Positions 1 to 9,317 of a stretch of 64,000 nucleotides of DNA are shown one piece after another. The translations under genes and the position numbers were made by a program. The notes beneath the pieces are model-generated. The model worked only from the letters and a program-made list of their open reading frames with translations. It made no database searches and was not told the origin of the DNA. Position 1 is the stretch's first letter. Every line of letters starts with the position of its first letter. The stretch comes from Geminicoccaceae bacterium (GTDB taxonomy: Bacteria > Pseudomonadota > Alphaproteobacteria > Geminicoccales > Geminicoccaceae). Where the stretch lies: the NCBI GenBank assembly GCA_028285265.1, contig JANQPX010000035.1:62001-126000 (forward strand), given 5' to 3'.

Positions 1-359
1 TGCCGCCGTCCTCGAACGATGATCGTTTGACGCGCCCGTACCAATCGCGTGAACGTGTTGATCTTTTTGAAGGCAGTTTCGACTACCCTAGGAAAGTTGC
101 CATCGTTCCAGGAATTTCTATTGCAACCCTGGGTTTAGAAAGTTACGCTGCGAAGATGAGCCATTGCGGGCAAAGCCGCCCACACATGGCCCACTTCACG
201 ATACGTTCAGAACTGTTCTCAAACTCTACGGTTGATTCGGGCCTCACGATAGCTGCCGATGGTTTGGCTGCGCCCTGACGGGAGAACTGCGTTCGACACG
301 ATGGGAACAAGACAGAGACACTGCCATATGGATCAAGACTCTACCGCTAAGGGATAAAA
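1..359. other. Left-edge spacer, no supported gene
   Basis: I see no convincing gene here. An 83-codon frame (27-278, TTG start) has no recognisable domain and mixed third-codon positions, so I do not call it. The first 30 bases could be the 3' end of a gene lying to the left, but nothing identifies it. The stretch presumably holds the promoter of the antiporter gene that starts at 360. Confidence 0.5.
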
Positions 360-2276
360 GTGCACGAGACGCTGATCGTTCTGTTGTTTTTCATCGCATT
401 TGCCGCGTTATTCGATCGGCTGCGTCTTGGAACAGTGTTGGGTTTTCTGATCGGCGGTACGATCATCGGACCGTCCGGTCTTGGTGTCATCGAACATCTC
501 GAGGCCGTTCGCCATTTCGCGGAGCTTGGGGTCGTCTTTCTCCTGTTCACGCTTGGGCTAGAGCTCAAGCTCGAACGCCTCAAGCTCTTCGAGACCAAAG
601 TCTATATGCTGGCCATCACCCAGCTTTTGGTGACGGCTGTTGTCATTGCCGCGATGGCGCACGCGCTGGGTCTGCCGGCTGAGCGAGCGGTTGTCATGGG
701 GGGCGCGCTTGCCCTGTCATCGACAGCTGTCGTCCTCCAGGTCCTTCGAGATTGGGGGCGCACGCTCACCCAGCTGGGTCGCATGGCCATCGCCATCTTG
801 CTGGTTCAGGATATTGCTGTCGGCCCGCTTCTAGTTCTGGTGGAAGTGCTCAGCGACGGTGGCGATTCGATTTGGACCGCCCTCGGCATCGCTGCGATCA
901 AGGCCGTCCTCGTGTTGGTCGTGGTGGTCGTTATCGCACGCTACCTCCTAAGACCGCTATTCGACTTCATCGCGACGATCAGCGCTTCAGAGGTCTTTAC
1001 CGCGACAACGCTGGTGGTGGTTCTCGGCGCCAGCTTTGCGACGGAGCAGGCTGGCCTCTCGATGGCGCTGGGCGCATTTGTGGCCGGTCTGATGGTCGCC
1101 GATACCGAGTATCGCCATCAGGTTGCTGCTGATATCGCGCCTTTCCGCGGCCTTCTGCTCGGGTTTTTCTTCATGACCGTCGGCATGACCGTCGACGTTC
1201 AATTCGCGATCGACCATCTCGGCGCCATCTTGATGGTTGCGATCGGCCTGATCCTCTTGAAAGCGGCGCTGATCGTCGGCCTGGCGGTTGGCCTCGGCTT
1301 CCCCGGGCGGCAATCGCTCCTGCTCGGCGGCCTCCTCGGCCAAGGCAGCGAATTCGCGTTCGTCCTCCTCGGACTTGCAGCGACCACCGGCCTGTTCGTC
1401 GGCAGCGACGTTCAGCTACTGACCGTCGCCGTCGCGATTTCGATGGCGATCACCCCGATCTTGGCCGCCCTAACCCGACAACATCTCAACAAGATCGAAG
1501 GTCAGGCAGCCGCATCTCTCAAGGAGTTGTCCGCCGGTACAGCGGACCTGCATAATCATGTCGTCGTGATCGGTTTCGGCCAAGTCGGCATGGCCGTCAC
1601 GCGACACCTGGTCGGGCTTCAGCTACCGGTGCTGGCCCTCGACTTTGACGCCAAACGTGTCCGCAACAGCCAAGCCCGCAAGTTACCGATCTATTTTGGC
1701 AATGCCGCCCGTCCTGACGTGCTGAAAGCGGCGCATGTGGGACAAGCGAAACTCGTGATCATTGCGATTGATAGCCAAGAGACGGCTGAGCGCGTCATCA
1801 TGTTGATCAGGAGCCTCTATCCCAAGCTCAGGGTCATTGCACGAAGTGCCGAATCTAACGGTGTTGATAGCTTGCGTGCAGCCGGTGCCAGTGCCGTCGT
1901 CGTCGACGGTCTGACCACAGCTCTCGATATCGCTGAGCGTGCAATCCTGCTCTATGAGCCCGAAGAGGTTGACGCCAAGAAGGATGAGGCTGCCGAAGCG
2001 ACGGCGGTTGTTGCAACCTCCAAACAGACGGACAAGGTGGGCGAAGGACCGCCGGAGCCTGCCACGCCGAGACGAACGGGAGACTGCATCGAGCCGCGCC
2101 CGCCAGCCAACAACATCGACGAGGGGAGTCCCGTCGGCCGTCGCAACGAACAAGCCGCTCGCGCCCCGACGACGGCCACACGCCAAGTCGCCGCCCCCAC
2201 CGACGACACACCCAACGATTTGGACACAAGCAGTGTCACCGCCCACGCCAAGGAAAAAGATCCGGTTCCGGGCTAA
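360..2276 (+). CDS. KefB/KefC-type monovalent cation:proton antiporter (CPA2 family) with RCK domain
   Basis: Inner-membrane antiporter expected to exchange K+ or Na+ for H+. The first ~380 residues are a series of hydrophobic helices with the CPA2 pattern, including a conserved GxxxGPSGLG stretch near residue 40 and a TMGMT-like helix. At about residues 400-515 lies a Rossmann-type RCK/TrkA-N domain with the nucleotide-binding motif GFGQVG, which in this family gates transport in response to NAD(H) or glutathione adducts. The last ~100 residues are rich in Pro, Ala, Thr and charged residues and look disordered. The start is a GTG. It is convergent with the TPR gene downstream. The family is clear; the ion and any KefB- or KefC-specific glutathione gating are not. 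Confidence 0.93.
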   Translation: MHETLIVLLFFIAFAALFDRLRLGTVLGFLIGGTIIGPSGLGVIEHLEAVRHFAELGVVFLLFTLGLELKLERLKLFETKVYMLAITQLLVTAVVIAAMAHALGLPAERAVVMGGALALSSTAVVLQVLRDWGRTLTQLGRMAIAILLVQDIAVGPLLVLVEVLSDGGDSIWTALGIAAIKAVLVLVVVVVIARYLLRPLFDFIATISASEVFTATTLVVVLGASFATEQAGLSMALGAFVAGLMVADTEYRHQVAADIAPFRGLLLGFFFMTVGMTVDVQFAIDHLGAILMVAIGLILLKAALIVGLAVGLGFPGRQSLLLGGLLGQGSEFAFVLLGLAATTGLFVGSDVQLLTVAVAISMAITPILAALTRQHLNKIEGQAAASLKELSAGTADLHNHVVVIGFGQVGMAVTRHLVGLQLPVLALDFDAKRVRNSQARKLPIYFGNAARPDVLKAAHVGQAKLVIIAIDSQETAERVIMLIRSLYPKLRVIARSAESNGVDSLRAAGASAVVVDGLTTALDIAERAILLYEPEEVDAKKDEAAEATAVVATSKQTDKVGEGPPEPATPRRTGDCIEPRPPANNIDEGSPVGRRNEQAARAPTTATRQVAAPTDDTPNDLDTSSVTAHAKEKDPVPG

Positions 2277-2304
2277 CGCCCACGCCAAAGGATCGGCGAC
2301 CGAA

Positions 2305-2337
2305 GGCTGAACGTCAGCCGCTTTCTTCCTGCTGACG
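2305..2337. terminator. Overlapping hairpins between convergent genes
   Basis: Two mutually exclusive hairpins sit in the gap between the antiporter and the convergent TPR gene: GGCTGA-acg-TCAGCC (2305-2319), followed by a pyrimidine-rich run, and CGTCAGC...GCTGACG (2312-2337). There is no clean U-tract, so intrinsic termination is only possible. Confidence 0.3.
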
Positions 2338-3438
2338 GCGACACACAGCGATCCCATAGCGGGCACGACGGCTCCATTCACTATCGGAGTCAAGCGTCAG
2401 ATAGCGGGTCCAGAGCCGCTCCGCTTCATGGTAATTTCCCTCGTCAAAGAACAGCTGTGCAAGATTGTAAACGGGGTCTGCATAGTTCGGATCGGCCTCG
2501 ATCGCCCGCTCAAATCCTTCCATGGCGGCACGCTTCTCACTCATGCCATCCATCATCAACGCCAAATTATACCAAGCGTCGGCAAAGTGAGCGTCAAGAC
2601 CGAGAGCGACCCGAAGGTGGAAAATGGCGCCCTCCACATCGTCGAGCTCACGCAAGACATTGGCAAGGTTGAAGGGCGCGATCGGATCTTTTCGATCAAG
2701 GCGGATGCACCGCTGATAGAGTCGTGCCGCCACCGGTAACTCGCCAAGCCACTCCGCCTCTTCAGCCGCTTCAAAGAGCTCGTCGACCGCGGGATTGTCG
2801 GCATCAGGCAGTGGCAAACGCAATTGGCCGTCCAGATCAGCGAGCGAAGCACCGATCTGATGAACGATCCGGCCGTACTGGTCGCTGACCAGACGCAGAC
2901 GGGAAAGCGGTTGGTCCTGATCAAACGGTCCATGGCTTCGCTGCGGCTTGTCACCGGCAATGCGATGGGCCCCTTCGATAATATCGCCGAGTCCGATGCC
3001 CTCGGTCAGCAGTCGCGATACTTCGCGGGCAGCCACCAGATCCCGAAAGCTGCACTGATTGCCGCTTGGACGTATGACGTCGAAAAGAATCAAGAGGCGG
3101 AGTGTGTCGACATCTAAACCGGTCTTCTCGGGGAGATGCTCGAGGTCGACCACGCCGATGGGTTCAGGTCCAGGTTCGATAAGGCCGAGCGATTCGAGGA
3201 ACATGCTCTCGCTGACGCAACGAGCCCCCGCATCATCAGCGGCACGGATACGACGCCTTAGCCCTCCACGGTCCAACTGTCTGAACGCCAGTCGGCCGAC
3301 GACCAGAACGCCACCATGCCTGGGTTGACCGCGACGGACTTTCCCTCCGGCCGCCGTCACGACGTCGACCGCCTGTTCACCGGGAACCGATGCCAACCGT
3401 CCGACGATAGTCACAACCTTGTCGCTGAAGTCGATCAT
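2314..3438 (-). CDS. BRCT-like + MerR-like + TPR protein
   Basis: A 374-residue protein with an unusual domain order. Residues ~2-50 resemble a BRCT module of the DNA-ligase type (a KVVTIVGRLAS strand, then AAGGKVRR and LVVGRLA). Residues ~100-155 resemble a MerR winged helix (LRLLILFDVIRPSG, then SFRDLVAAREVSRLL). Residues ~230-365 contain about three TPR units (for example ARLYQRCIRLD and FADAWYNLALMMD). I infer a cytoplasmic protein that could bind DNA and assemble partners; no enzymatic motif is seen. Start codons GTG (3441) and ATG (3438) are adjacent and the Shine-Dalgarno is poor; I prefer ATG. BRCT-MerR-TPR proteins exist in databases to my knowledge, but I know of no assigned function. 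Confidence 0.8.
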   Translation of the reverse strand: MIDFSDKVVTIVGRLASVPGEQAVDVVTAAGGKVRRGQPRHGGVLVVGRLAFRQLDRGGLRRRIRAADDAGARCVSESMFLESLGLIEPGPEPIGVVDLEHLPEKTGLDVDTLRLLILFDVIRPSGNQCSFRDLVAAREVSRLLTEGIGLGDIIEGAHRIAGDKPQRSHGPFDQDQPLSRLRLVSDQYGRIVHQIGASLADLDGQLRLPLPDADNPAVDELFEAAEEAEWLGELPVAARLYQRCIRLDRKDPIAPFNLANVLRELDDVEGAIFHLRVALGLDAHFADAWYNLALMMDGMSEKRAAMEGFERAIEADPNYADPVYNLAQLFFDEGNYHEAERLWTRYLTLDSDSEWSRRARYGIAVCRRQQEESG

Positions 3439-3708
3439 CACCCCAACTCGGTTGAAAGCTTAGGTCCCTTGCCCGAGATGCCATCGTTGAACCGGCAATC
3501 TCCGACGCGATATCTTAAAATTTTACGTACACGAAGCGCTATACCTCTTCAACGGGCCGACCCGAGAAAGCTGTGGGTAGTTTTCTTTTCTTTTCTGATT
3601 GGACTGTGTACGCCGGTGCTGGTAGGACAGTTCAAGGCTGTGCAATCAACCCATTGTAGAATTTCGTTGCGCAGAGATAGAAAGAAGCTTTATTCGTCGG
3701 CTTGAGGC

Positions 3709-5079
3709 ATGCCGGCGCTTGCCAGGGATGCTGGTTGGTCAATGAAGTCGGGGTTCTTGCTATTTGTCATTGCTGCCTTTGCTATTGCCATCGGCTATCT
3801 TGAGCTCCGGCATCATGAGGAACGCTCAGTTTGGCAGACGGAACGAGTGACCCTTACGACTCGTCTTGAGCACGCCGAACGGCAAGCCGAGGACTATGCC
3901 GACAAACTCTCGTCGATTGACCATTTCTGGCAAAATGAACAAGCATCGACACAAAGGCTCGCTGAGCTCAATGGCCAAATCCTAGACGCGGCCGCCGATC
4001 TTGCGCGGCTCGAGTCCGATCGGGCAGTTGCCGACCAACGCGCTGAAGACGCCCTCAAGGATCTCAAACATCAAGTACGTTCCCTCTCCTCGATCGAAAT
4101 CGATGTCGCCGCACTCGATAAGAGGCGTGGTCATCTCGTGCGCCAGGTGGAGACCGTCGAGGAACGGTTACAAAGTGCTGAGTTCGGCGCGGCAGAGCGA
4201 CAAAAGCGTGCCGAAGAGCTGGATCGAGATATTGCAGGCCTAGCCATGCGCAAGGAGACACTCTTGGCCAACCTCAAGGTTGTCGAACGCGATAACGTGG
4301 ACGATGCATTGGCGAAGGTTGTAGCTAAGGTGGAGCAAGGCGTTCCTGCACCAGAAGCCGTCAAACCCGGCCCCCCCGCCCCGCCGACGGACGTCGAGCA
4401 GCGCCCCGCCTCGGACACCGAAACGGCCGACGGCAACGCAACGCGTGGCCTCTATCAATTTAGCAGCCTATCGCTGGACTCAGACCCACCACCGCAAGCG
4501 GCTTCCGAAGGCGGCAAGGGCGGTTTGCCGCCAAAGTCGGGAAGACAGGATGTTGGGCAGGATGACGAGGCCAGCGCGGCAAACTGGGCGGAAGATCAGT
4601 ATCTTCTGGGTCTGCGATTGGTCTCCAGCGCCGAACAAAGTTCAAGTACCCGAGAGCTCAATGAGGCGATTCTCGCGTTCAGAGCGGTTCTCGACGAATG
4701 GCCTCGGGACAGGGATCCCATGCGTTGGGCCATCGCGCAGAGCGATTTGGGTTATGCGCTGGCACTCTTGGGCAAACGACGTGACGACACCAGCCTCTTG
4801 TCGAAGGCAGTCGAAGCCTGCGACGACGCCCTGACTGTCATCAAGCGGGACCGGGCACCCCTTCTTTGGGCTGCTGCGCAACATCACCTCGGCGTTTCAC
4901 TCGGCGGTCTCGCCGATCTCAACGGGGATCAGGACGTTAAACTCAGGTCGATTGAAGCCCTAACGCTGGCTCTGGATGCGTTCAAGGGTGAGGGCGCCAA
5001 CGCGGATGCCAAGAAGGTCGAGGGTCGGCTTCGCCATGCCTATAACAGTCTTCCGCAACCAAAGGCGGACCAACCTTAG
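3709..5079 (+). CDS. Single-pass membrane protein with coiled coil and TPR-like C-terminus
   Basis: A 456-residue protein not recognised as a named family. One N-terminal transmembrane helix (about residues 14-32, GFLLFVIAAFAIAIGYLEL) is followed by a long charged coiled coil (about 40-210) with heptad-like Leu/Ala spacing. A Pro-rich linker (about 215-300) follows, then two helical repeats of the form P-x-x-W-A-x-A-Q-x-x-L-G that look TPR-like (about 335-445). The architecture suggests an envelope-anchored scaffold. Start is uncertain: ATG at 3709 or at 3742, the latter giving a tighter N-terminus before the helix. It is followed by a convergent gene 11 bases away. Confidence 0.8.
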   Translation: MPALARDAGWSMKSGFLLFVIAAFAIAIGYLELRHHEERSVWQTERVTLTTRLEHAERQAEDYADKLSSIDHFWQNEQASTQRLAELNGQILDAAADLARLESDRAVADQRAEDALKDLKHQVRSLSSIEIDVAALDKRRGHLVRQVETVEERLQSAEFGAAERQKRAEELDRDIAGLAMRKETLLANLKVVERDNVDDALAKVVAKVEQGVPAPEAVKPGPPAPPTDVEQRPASDTETADGNATRGLYQFSSLSLDSDPPPQAASEGGKGGLPPKSGRQDVGQDDEASAANWAEDQYLLGLRLVSSAEQSSSTRELNEAILAFRAVLDEWPRDRDPMRWAIAQSDLGYALALLGKRRDDTSLLSKAVEACDDALTVIKRDRAPLLWAAAQHHLGVSLGGLADLNGDQDVKLRSIEALTLALDAFKGEGANADAKKVEGRLRHAYNSLPQPKADQP

Positions 5080-5090
5080 CCGTGCAACAC

Positions 5091-5486
5091 TCAGCCGCCG
5101 CCTAGGTTGTAACCAGCCTTTCTCGCGGTTTCGAGGATTTCTGCCATCGGCTGCTCAGCACTTGCAGCCAGGGCCCAAAGCATGATGCAACGCGTACCAC
5201 TGCGGCAATAAGCAAAGATTGGCCCTGGCATCTCGCGCATGGCTTCCTTGAATCCGTCGACATCCGCATCCGTCAGCCGGCCCGAAATCACGGGCTGATG
5301 CCGTATCTCTAAGCCAGCAGCTTTGGCGCTGGCTTCAATCGTCGCATAGGATGGCTGCCCCGGCTCTTCATCATCCGGCCGATTGCACAAGATCGAGCGA
5401 AATCCTCCCGCTTTGATGGCGTCGATATCGCCGACCTGGATTTGCTGGCTTACGGTCAGCGCTTCGGTCACCTTATTGCCAATCAT
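5091..5486 (-). CDS. TIGR01244 family sulfurtransferase / phosphatase-like protein
   Basis: A 131-residue protein matching the DUF442/TIGR01244 family, which also occurs fused to the beta-lactamase-like Blh sulfide-metabolism proteins. The protein-tyrosine-phosphatase-like fold is indicated by SILCNRPDDE near residue 31 and the active-site loop C94-R-S-G-T-R99, with the nucleophile Cys94. Family members are thought to handle persulfides or phosphate, but substrates are rarely proven. Full length for the family. It stands alone on the minus strand, so context adds little. Confidence 0.88.
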   Translation of the reverse strand: MIGNKVTEALTVSQQIQVGDIDAIKAGGFRSILCNRPDDEEPGQPSYATIEASAKAAGLEIRHQPVISGRLTDADVDGFKEAMREMPGPIFAYCRSGTRCIMLWALAASAEQPMAEILETARKAGYNLGGG

Positions 5487-5748
5487 CCTTATCCCTTCAC
5501 ATGCGCCACTGAGGGTTCAACGAACGTTTGAATCCCGGCATGTTGGCCTCGCCTTGGGAAATGATCAAGAACGCCCTCTCAAAGCCTCATGGCCTCACCA
5601 CGCTCATAGCCAGGTCGTCTTCAACAGACCGTGATATCAACTAGCCAACGTTCGCCTTCAGGTATAAACCTGACGCCAAGAGTTGGCCTCGTTGAATCAC
5701 GCATGTCCTGGGGCGCGGAGCGTGCGTCGACTGGAGTTCGCCGTTTCC

Positions 5749-6387
5749 ATGTCATCATGCCCATGGGCAGCCAAGCGCTGCCTTCTGGTTGTAAGCGCTG
5801 TCGCCCTCGCGATCGTCGTGATGCAGGGTCCAGCGAATGCTCAGGATCTGTCGGGCCCAGACCAGCATTTTTCCGTGACGAACCCCGCTGATCTATCGCC
5901 GGAAGAAGCGACCAAGATCTACCAGAGCATTGTCGACGATATGGCCGATGCCTATGCCATGTCCGGGGATCCGAGCGCCATCAATTACAGGCGCTGGCGG
6001 GCGTTCAGCAGTTCACCCTACCCGTCAGCGACCCATGGCGGCAGATTTGTTAACAATTACGGCAATGCGCTGGCAGGCCCCTATGCCGACGGCGAGGGCA
6101 CGCTCCTGCCGGAAGGCGCGGTCCTCGCTAAGGATTCGTTCTCAGTCAATATTGACGGCAATGTCTTTCCAGGGCCCCTATTCCTTATGGAGAAAATGGC
6201 GCCAGGCTTCGATCCCGAGGCGAGAGACTGGCGCTACACCATGATCATGCCTGATGGCAGCTTTTTCGGCGTTACCGGGGGTGTGGACACCAACCGGGTG
6301 CAGTTCTGCGTGGCTTGCCACAAGGGTGCGGGCGATGCGAACGATCACTTGTTCTTCGTGCCTGAAGGCTTTCGGTCAGCCGACTAA
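5749..6387 (+). CDS. Periplasmic cytochrome P460-family protein
   Basis: A 212-residue secreted c-type haem protein. From the ATG at 5749 there is a clear signal peptide (basic CPWAAKR, hydrophobic core, cleavage near ANA-QD), which is why I prefer this start to an in-frame TTG 66 bases upstream. The single haem motif C187-V-A-C190-H191 lies near the C-terminus, as in cytochrome P460 and cytochrome c'-beta proteins, and the region before it (PEARDWRYTMIMPDGSFFG) fits the family's beta-sheet core. P460 proteins oxidise hydroxylamine, but many homologues instead bind NO or have unknown roles. The P460 cross-link lysine cannot be assigned by eye, so hydroxylamine oxidation is not claimed. Confidence 0.85.
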   Translation: MSSCPWAAKRCLLVVSAVALAIVVMQGPANAQDLSGPDQHFSVTNPADLSPEEATKIYQSIVDDMADAYAMSGDPSAINYRRWRAFSSSPYPSATHGGRFVNNYGNALAGPYADGEGTLLPEGAVLAKDSFSVNIDGNVFPGPLFLMEKMAPGFDPEARDWRYTMIMPDGSFFGVTGGVDTNRVQFCVACHKGAGDANDHLFFVPEGFRSAD

Positions 6388-6427
6388 CGGCTTGGCCACC
6401 GGCCCGCTCATCTCGTGATGGCTCTTG

Positions 6428-7417
6428 CTAAGCGAGGTCCAGCAGCGCTTGGAGATCCCGCCATTCGCGGGGGCTAAGGCCGCTTTCAGCCTGATCCACT
6501 TGCTCGCCCTTCAGCATGCGACGCAGCACAGCAAGCGCCTTTCCCGATAGCTCCGCCCCATCTTTGCGATAGTCGAGAAAGGCGTCATAGGCCAGTGGCA
6601 CCCAGCGCTTGAGAACGTCCAGCAAGACCTCAGCATACGCACGAATTTCATATTGAGCATGGCTATCGGCGCGAAGGGCCGAAAAGTGCAGCAGGTTATG
6701 CAGATCAATCTTCCAATACCACTCCGTATACGTATTGAGAGGCAACGTCATCCGCGCAAGCTCACGAGCGAGCCCCTTTTTATCTGGATCTTGGACATCG
6801 CCCGCTCGGTCCTCGTTCAAGAGGCTGAGATAGAGCTCATAGGAGTCGGTGCTATGCGCTTGGATACGGCCCAAGGCGTCTCGAGACTCGGGGCCCTCAA
6901 GCACATCAGCACGGCCCTGACGATTGGTCTGAGATTGCGCAGCCAGATGCTCGGGCGCGGGCGTATAGAAGGCCTCCTCCAGCACCGAATAGCGCGCTGA
7001 ATACTCATTGACGTTCGCAGTCCGGTGTCTGATCCACTGGCGCGCGATGAAAATTGGCAGCTTGATATGCAGCTTGATCTCACACATTTCGAAGGGGCTG
7101 GTGTGACGGTGACGCATGAGATAGTTGATCAGCCCACGGTCATTGCTGATCTGCTTGGTTCCGCGCCCGTAGGACACACGCGCCGCCTGCACGATCCCTG
7201 CATCATCCCCCATATAATCAATGACCCGGATGAATCCCTGATCAAGGACGGGAAGAGGCTCATAAAGGATCTCTTCCAGCGCAGGCACCACGGCCCGTCT
7301 GGTCGTCTGAACTTCGGCTCGCGTGGCTTCAATATCGGCGGCCTGCTCCTCGGTCAGACGACGGCGATCGGCAGCAGCAGGCTCAGCAGCGTCAATAGGC
7401 TCGGGGGATGGGCACAT
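6428..7417 (-). CDS. thyX: FAD-dependent thymidylate synthase
   Basis: Converts dUMP to dTMP with methylene-tetrahydrofolate, FAD and NADPH in the cytoplasm. The ThyX signature RHR(x)nS is present as RHRTANVNEYSAR at about residues 130-142, preceded by the conserved RHRHTSPFE region and an R-Q-W-I-R-H helix. The protein is 329 residues, at the long end for ThyX, with a charged N-terminal extension (~55 residues). I place the start at 7417 because AAGGAGG lies about 8 bases upstream; an in-frame upstream start would add 29 unlikely residues. No thyA is seen in this window. Confidence 0.96.
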   Translation of the reverse strand: MCPSPEPIDAAEPAAADRRRLTEEQAADIEATRAEVQTTRRAVVPALEEILYEPLPVLDQGFIRVIDYMGDDAGIVQAARVSYGRGTKQISNDRGLINYLMRHRHTSPFEMCEIKLHIKLPIFIARQWIRHRTANVNEYSARYSVLEEAFYTPAPEHLAAQSQTNRQGRADVLEGPESRDALGRIQAHSTDSYELYLSLLNEDRAGDVQDPDKKGLARELARMTLPLNTYTEWYWKIDLHNLLHFSALRADSHAQYEIRAYAEVLLDVLKRWVPLAYDAFLDYRKDGAELSGKALAVLRRMLKGEQVDQAESGLSPREWRDLQALLDLA

Positions 7418-7527
7418 GACCGGACCTCCTTGTTCGGGGCAACGGAGTATAGACCGAAGAGCATCGGGGAAAACCCCCGATTTATCAGCGGACAAAAACG
7501 GCACGCTTCACATCTCCAAGGATCTCC

Positions 7528-8302
7528 TCATATCGCCGGTGTGAAGGAACGGCGGAAGGCCTCGATCGCCTCCTCTGGATCACCACTCGCGAAGGCTTCC
7601 ATACCGACGGGGCCTTGATAGCTCATCTGCACCAAGGCTCGGGCGATGCCGGGATAATGGATTTCGCCTGTACCAGGTTCGCAGCTTCCGGGAACATCAG
7701 CTACTTGAATTTCGCCGATCCAAGGCAAGCATGCCCTACATGTCTCGATCAGGTTCCCCTCGCCGATCTGCGCGTGATAGAGGTCCAGATTGAGGCGTAG
7801 TCGGGGATGATTCACTGAAGAGACCAACGCTAGGCATTCCTCAACGCGACCAAACGGCGTGCCTGGATGATCAACCGGCAGATTGAGGTTCTCCAGGGTG
7901 AAGACCACGCCTTCTTCTTCTTCAGCCATCTCGGCGATTCTTGAAAGCGTGTCACGGGCTTTCAGCCAGATGCTGCCCGTCACGACCTCAGACGGTACGA
8001 CCCAGCCCCGTGCCATGAAGGTTCAGGCGCTGCACGCCAAGTCGCTTGCCGACCCCTGCGGTCTCTCGCGCTGAGCGCAAAAGTTCGTCGGCACCGTCGT
8101 CGTCAGCAGGCCGCTCGGTGACATAGCTGTTCATGATCGAAAACCGAGCACCAGAACGTTGCAGCTTTGACAGGTCGTGATCTGGCCAGTTCCATAGCCC
8201 GACGTCAAAACCCATCTCAGCAAGATGAGCACAGCGCCAATCGATGGGCCTGTCTTGCCAAATCATCCCAGCGCAGACAGCCAAGGTGAAGGGTGTCATC
8301 AT
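7528..8302 (-). pseudogene. Hydroxypyruvate isomerase-like TIM-barrel gene broken by a frameshift
   Basis: Two overlapping frames together make one protein of the hydroxypyruvate isomerase / sugar-phosphate isomerase family. The 5' part (from ATG 8302) ends QRLNLHGTGLG, the expected second-strand region, then runs out of frame to a stop at 7988. The 3' part resumes with VVPSEVVTGSIWLKARDTL and continues with metal-site regions ENLN, NLDLYHAQ and EIQVAD to IEAFRRSF. The switch is near the GGG run at about 8003-8006, consistent with a one-base insertion or two-base loss. It could be a genuine pseudogene or a sequencing error. It is divergent from the DapA-like gene with a 33-base gap, so the two may have formed one catabolic regulon with the RraA-like gene. 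Confidence 0.8.
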
Positions 8303-8335
8303 GGAAAGCAGGTTCGTTGTCCTAGGAGCCGGATC

Positions 8336-9226
8336 ATGACTGACGCTCGCGGCATCTATCCAATCCTCTACGCATTCTTTGGCGCCGATGGCAAGCTCGA
8401 TCGGGACGCGATGCGTCGACAGGCTGAGGCATGCGTCACGATGGGCGCCCACGGCATTGCCGCGCTCGGCCTCGCGACCGAAGTCCGTAAACTGTCATTG
8501 GCCGAGCGCCATGATGTGATGGCTTGGCTGATGGAGGACGTCGGCGATCGTTTGCCCGTGGCGATCACCGTCTTCGGGGATACGCCTGATGCCCAGATCG
8601 CCTTCGTCAAATCCGCAGCCGAACTCGGTGCCGCCTGGGTCATCCTGCAGCCGCCGCAGGGACACGTGATCGACGAAGCTGGCCTGATCGGTTTTTTCGG
8701 CAAGGTCATGGAGGCCTCGCCTCTTCCCGTTGCCATCCAAAACGCCCCGCAATATCTGGGCGTTGGGCTCTCGGACGAGGGACTACACACACTTTGCCGC
8801 AACCATTCGAACTTCTCGCTCTTGAAGGGAGAAGGCTCTGCGCTTCAGATCGCCGATACCATTAAGGCCGTCGACGGCGTTCTCAGAGTCTTTAACGGTC
8901 GCGGCGGTCTTGAACTCACCGACAACCTACGTGCAGGCTGCGTCGGCATGATTCCAGCGCCAGAATGCGCCGATGTCCAGGTGCGTATCTATGAGTTGAT
9001 GAAAGCGGGACGAGAGACAGAGGCAGAGCAGCTATACGCAGAGATGCTGCCTTTGATCACCTTCTTGATGCAGTCCGTCGACCAATTCCTTTGCTATGGA
9101 AAGCGTCTCACTGCCCGGCGCCTCGGCCTGGATAAGGTTTATGATCGAGAGCCTTGCCAGCGCCCAACCGACCTTGGTCTCGCTGTGTTAAGACGCTACA
9201 GCGATGGGCTCGAAGCGTACCGATAG
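8336..9226 (+). CDS. DapA-family (dihydrodipicolinate synthase-like) aldolase/lyase
   Basis: A 296-residue class I aldolase-type TIM barrel. Start ATG 8336 has AGGAG upstream and gives the usual N-terminus (IYPILYAFF). The G-x-x-G region GAHGIAALGLATE and the Schiff-base lysine in FSLLKGEGS (about residue 165) are present. The usual YNxP tyrosine motif is replaced by QNAP (AIQNAPQYLG), so it is unlikely to be the lysine-biosynthesis enzyme. I infer a catabolic lyase or dehydratase acting on a 2-keto sugar acid. It is followed about 90 bases later by the RraA-like gene, probably in the same transcript. Confidence 0.88.
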   Translation: MTDARGIYPILYAFFGADGKLDRDAMRRQAEACVTMGAHGIAALGLATEVRKLSLAERHDVMAWLMEDVGDRLPVAITVFGDTPDAQIAFVKSAAELGAAWVILQPPQGHVIDEAGLIGFFGKVMEASPLPVAIQNAPQYLGVGLSDEGLHTLCRNHSNFSLLKGEGSALQIADTIKAVDGVLRVFNGRGGLELTDNLRAGCVGMIPAPECADVQVRIYELMKAGRETEAEQLYAEMLPLITFLMQSVDQFLCYGKRLTARRLGLDKVYDREPCQRPTDLGLAVLRRYSDGLEAYR

Positions 9227-9317
9227 CCAAGCGTGCCTGGACAGCCAGGAGGCGCTCTTCCTATCGTGGAACGGGCGAGAGACCCGACAAGAATGTCGAA
9301 TGACGAGAGGCTTGACG

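Noticed and set aside
27..278. 83-codon frame at the left edge
   Set aside because: No domain, mixed third-position use and no ribosome site; more likely non-coding.
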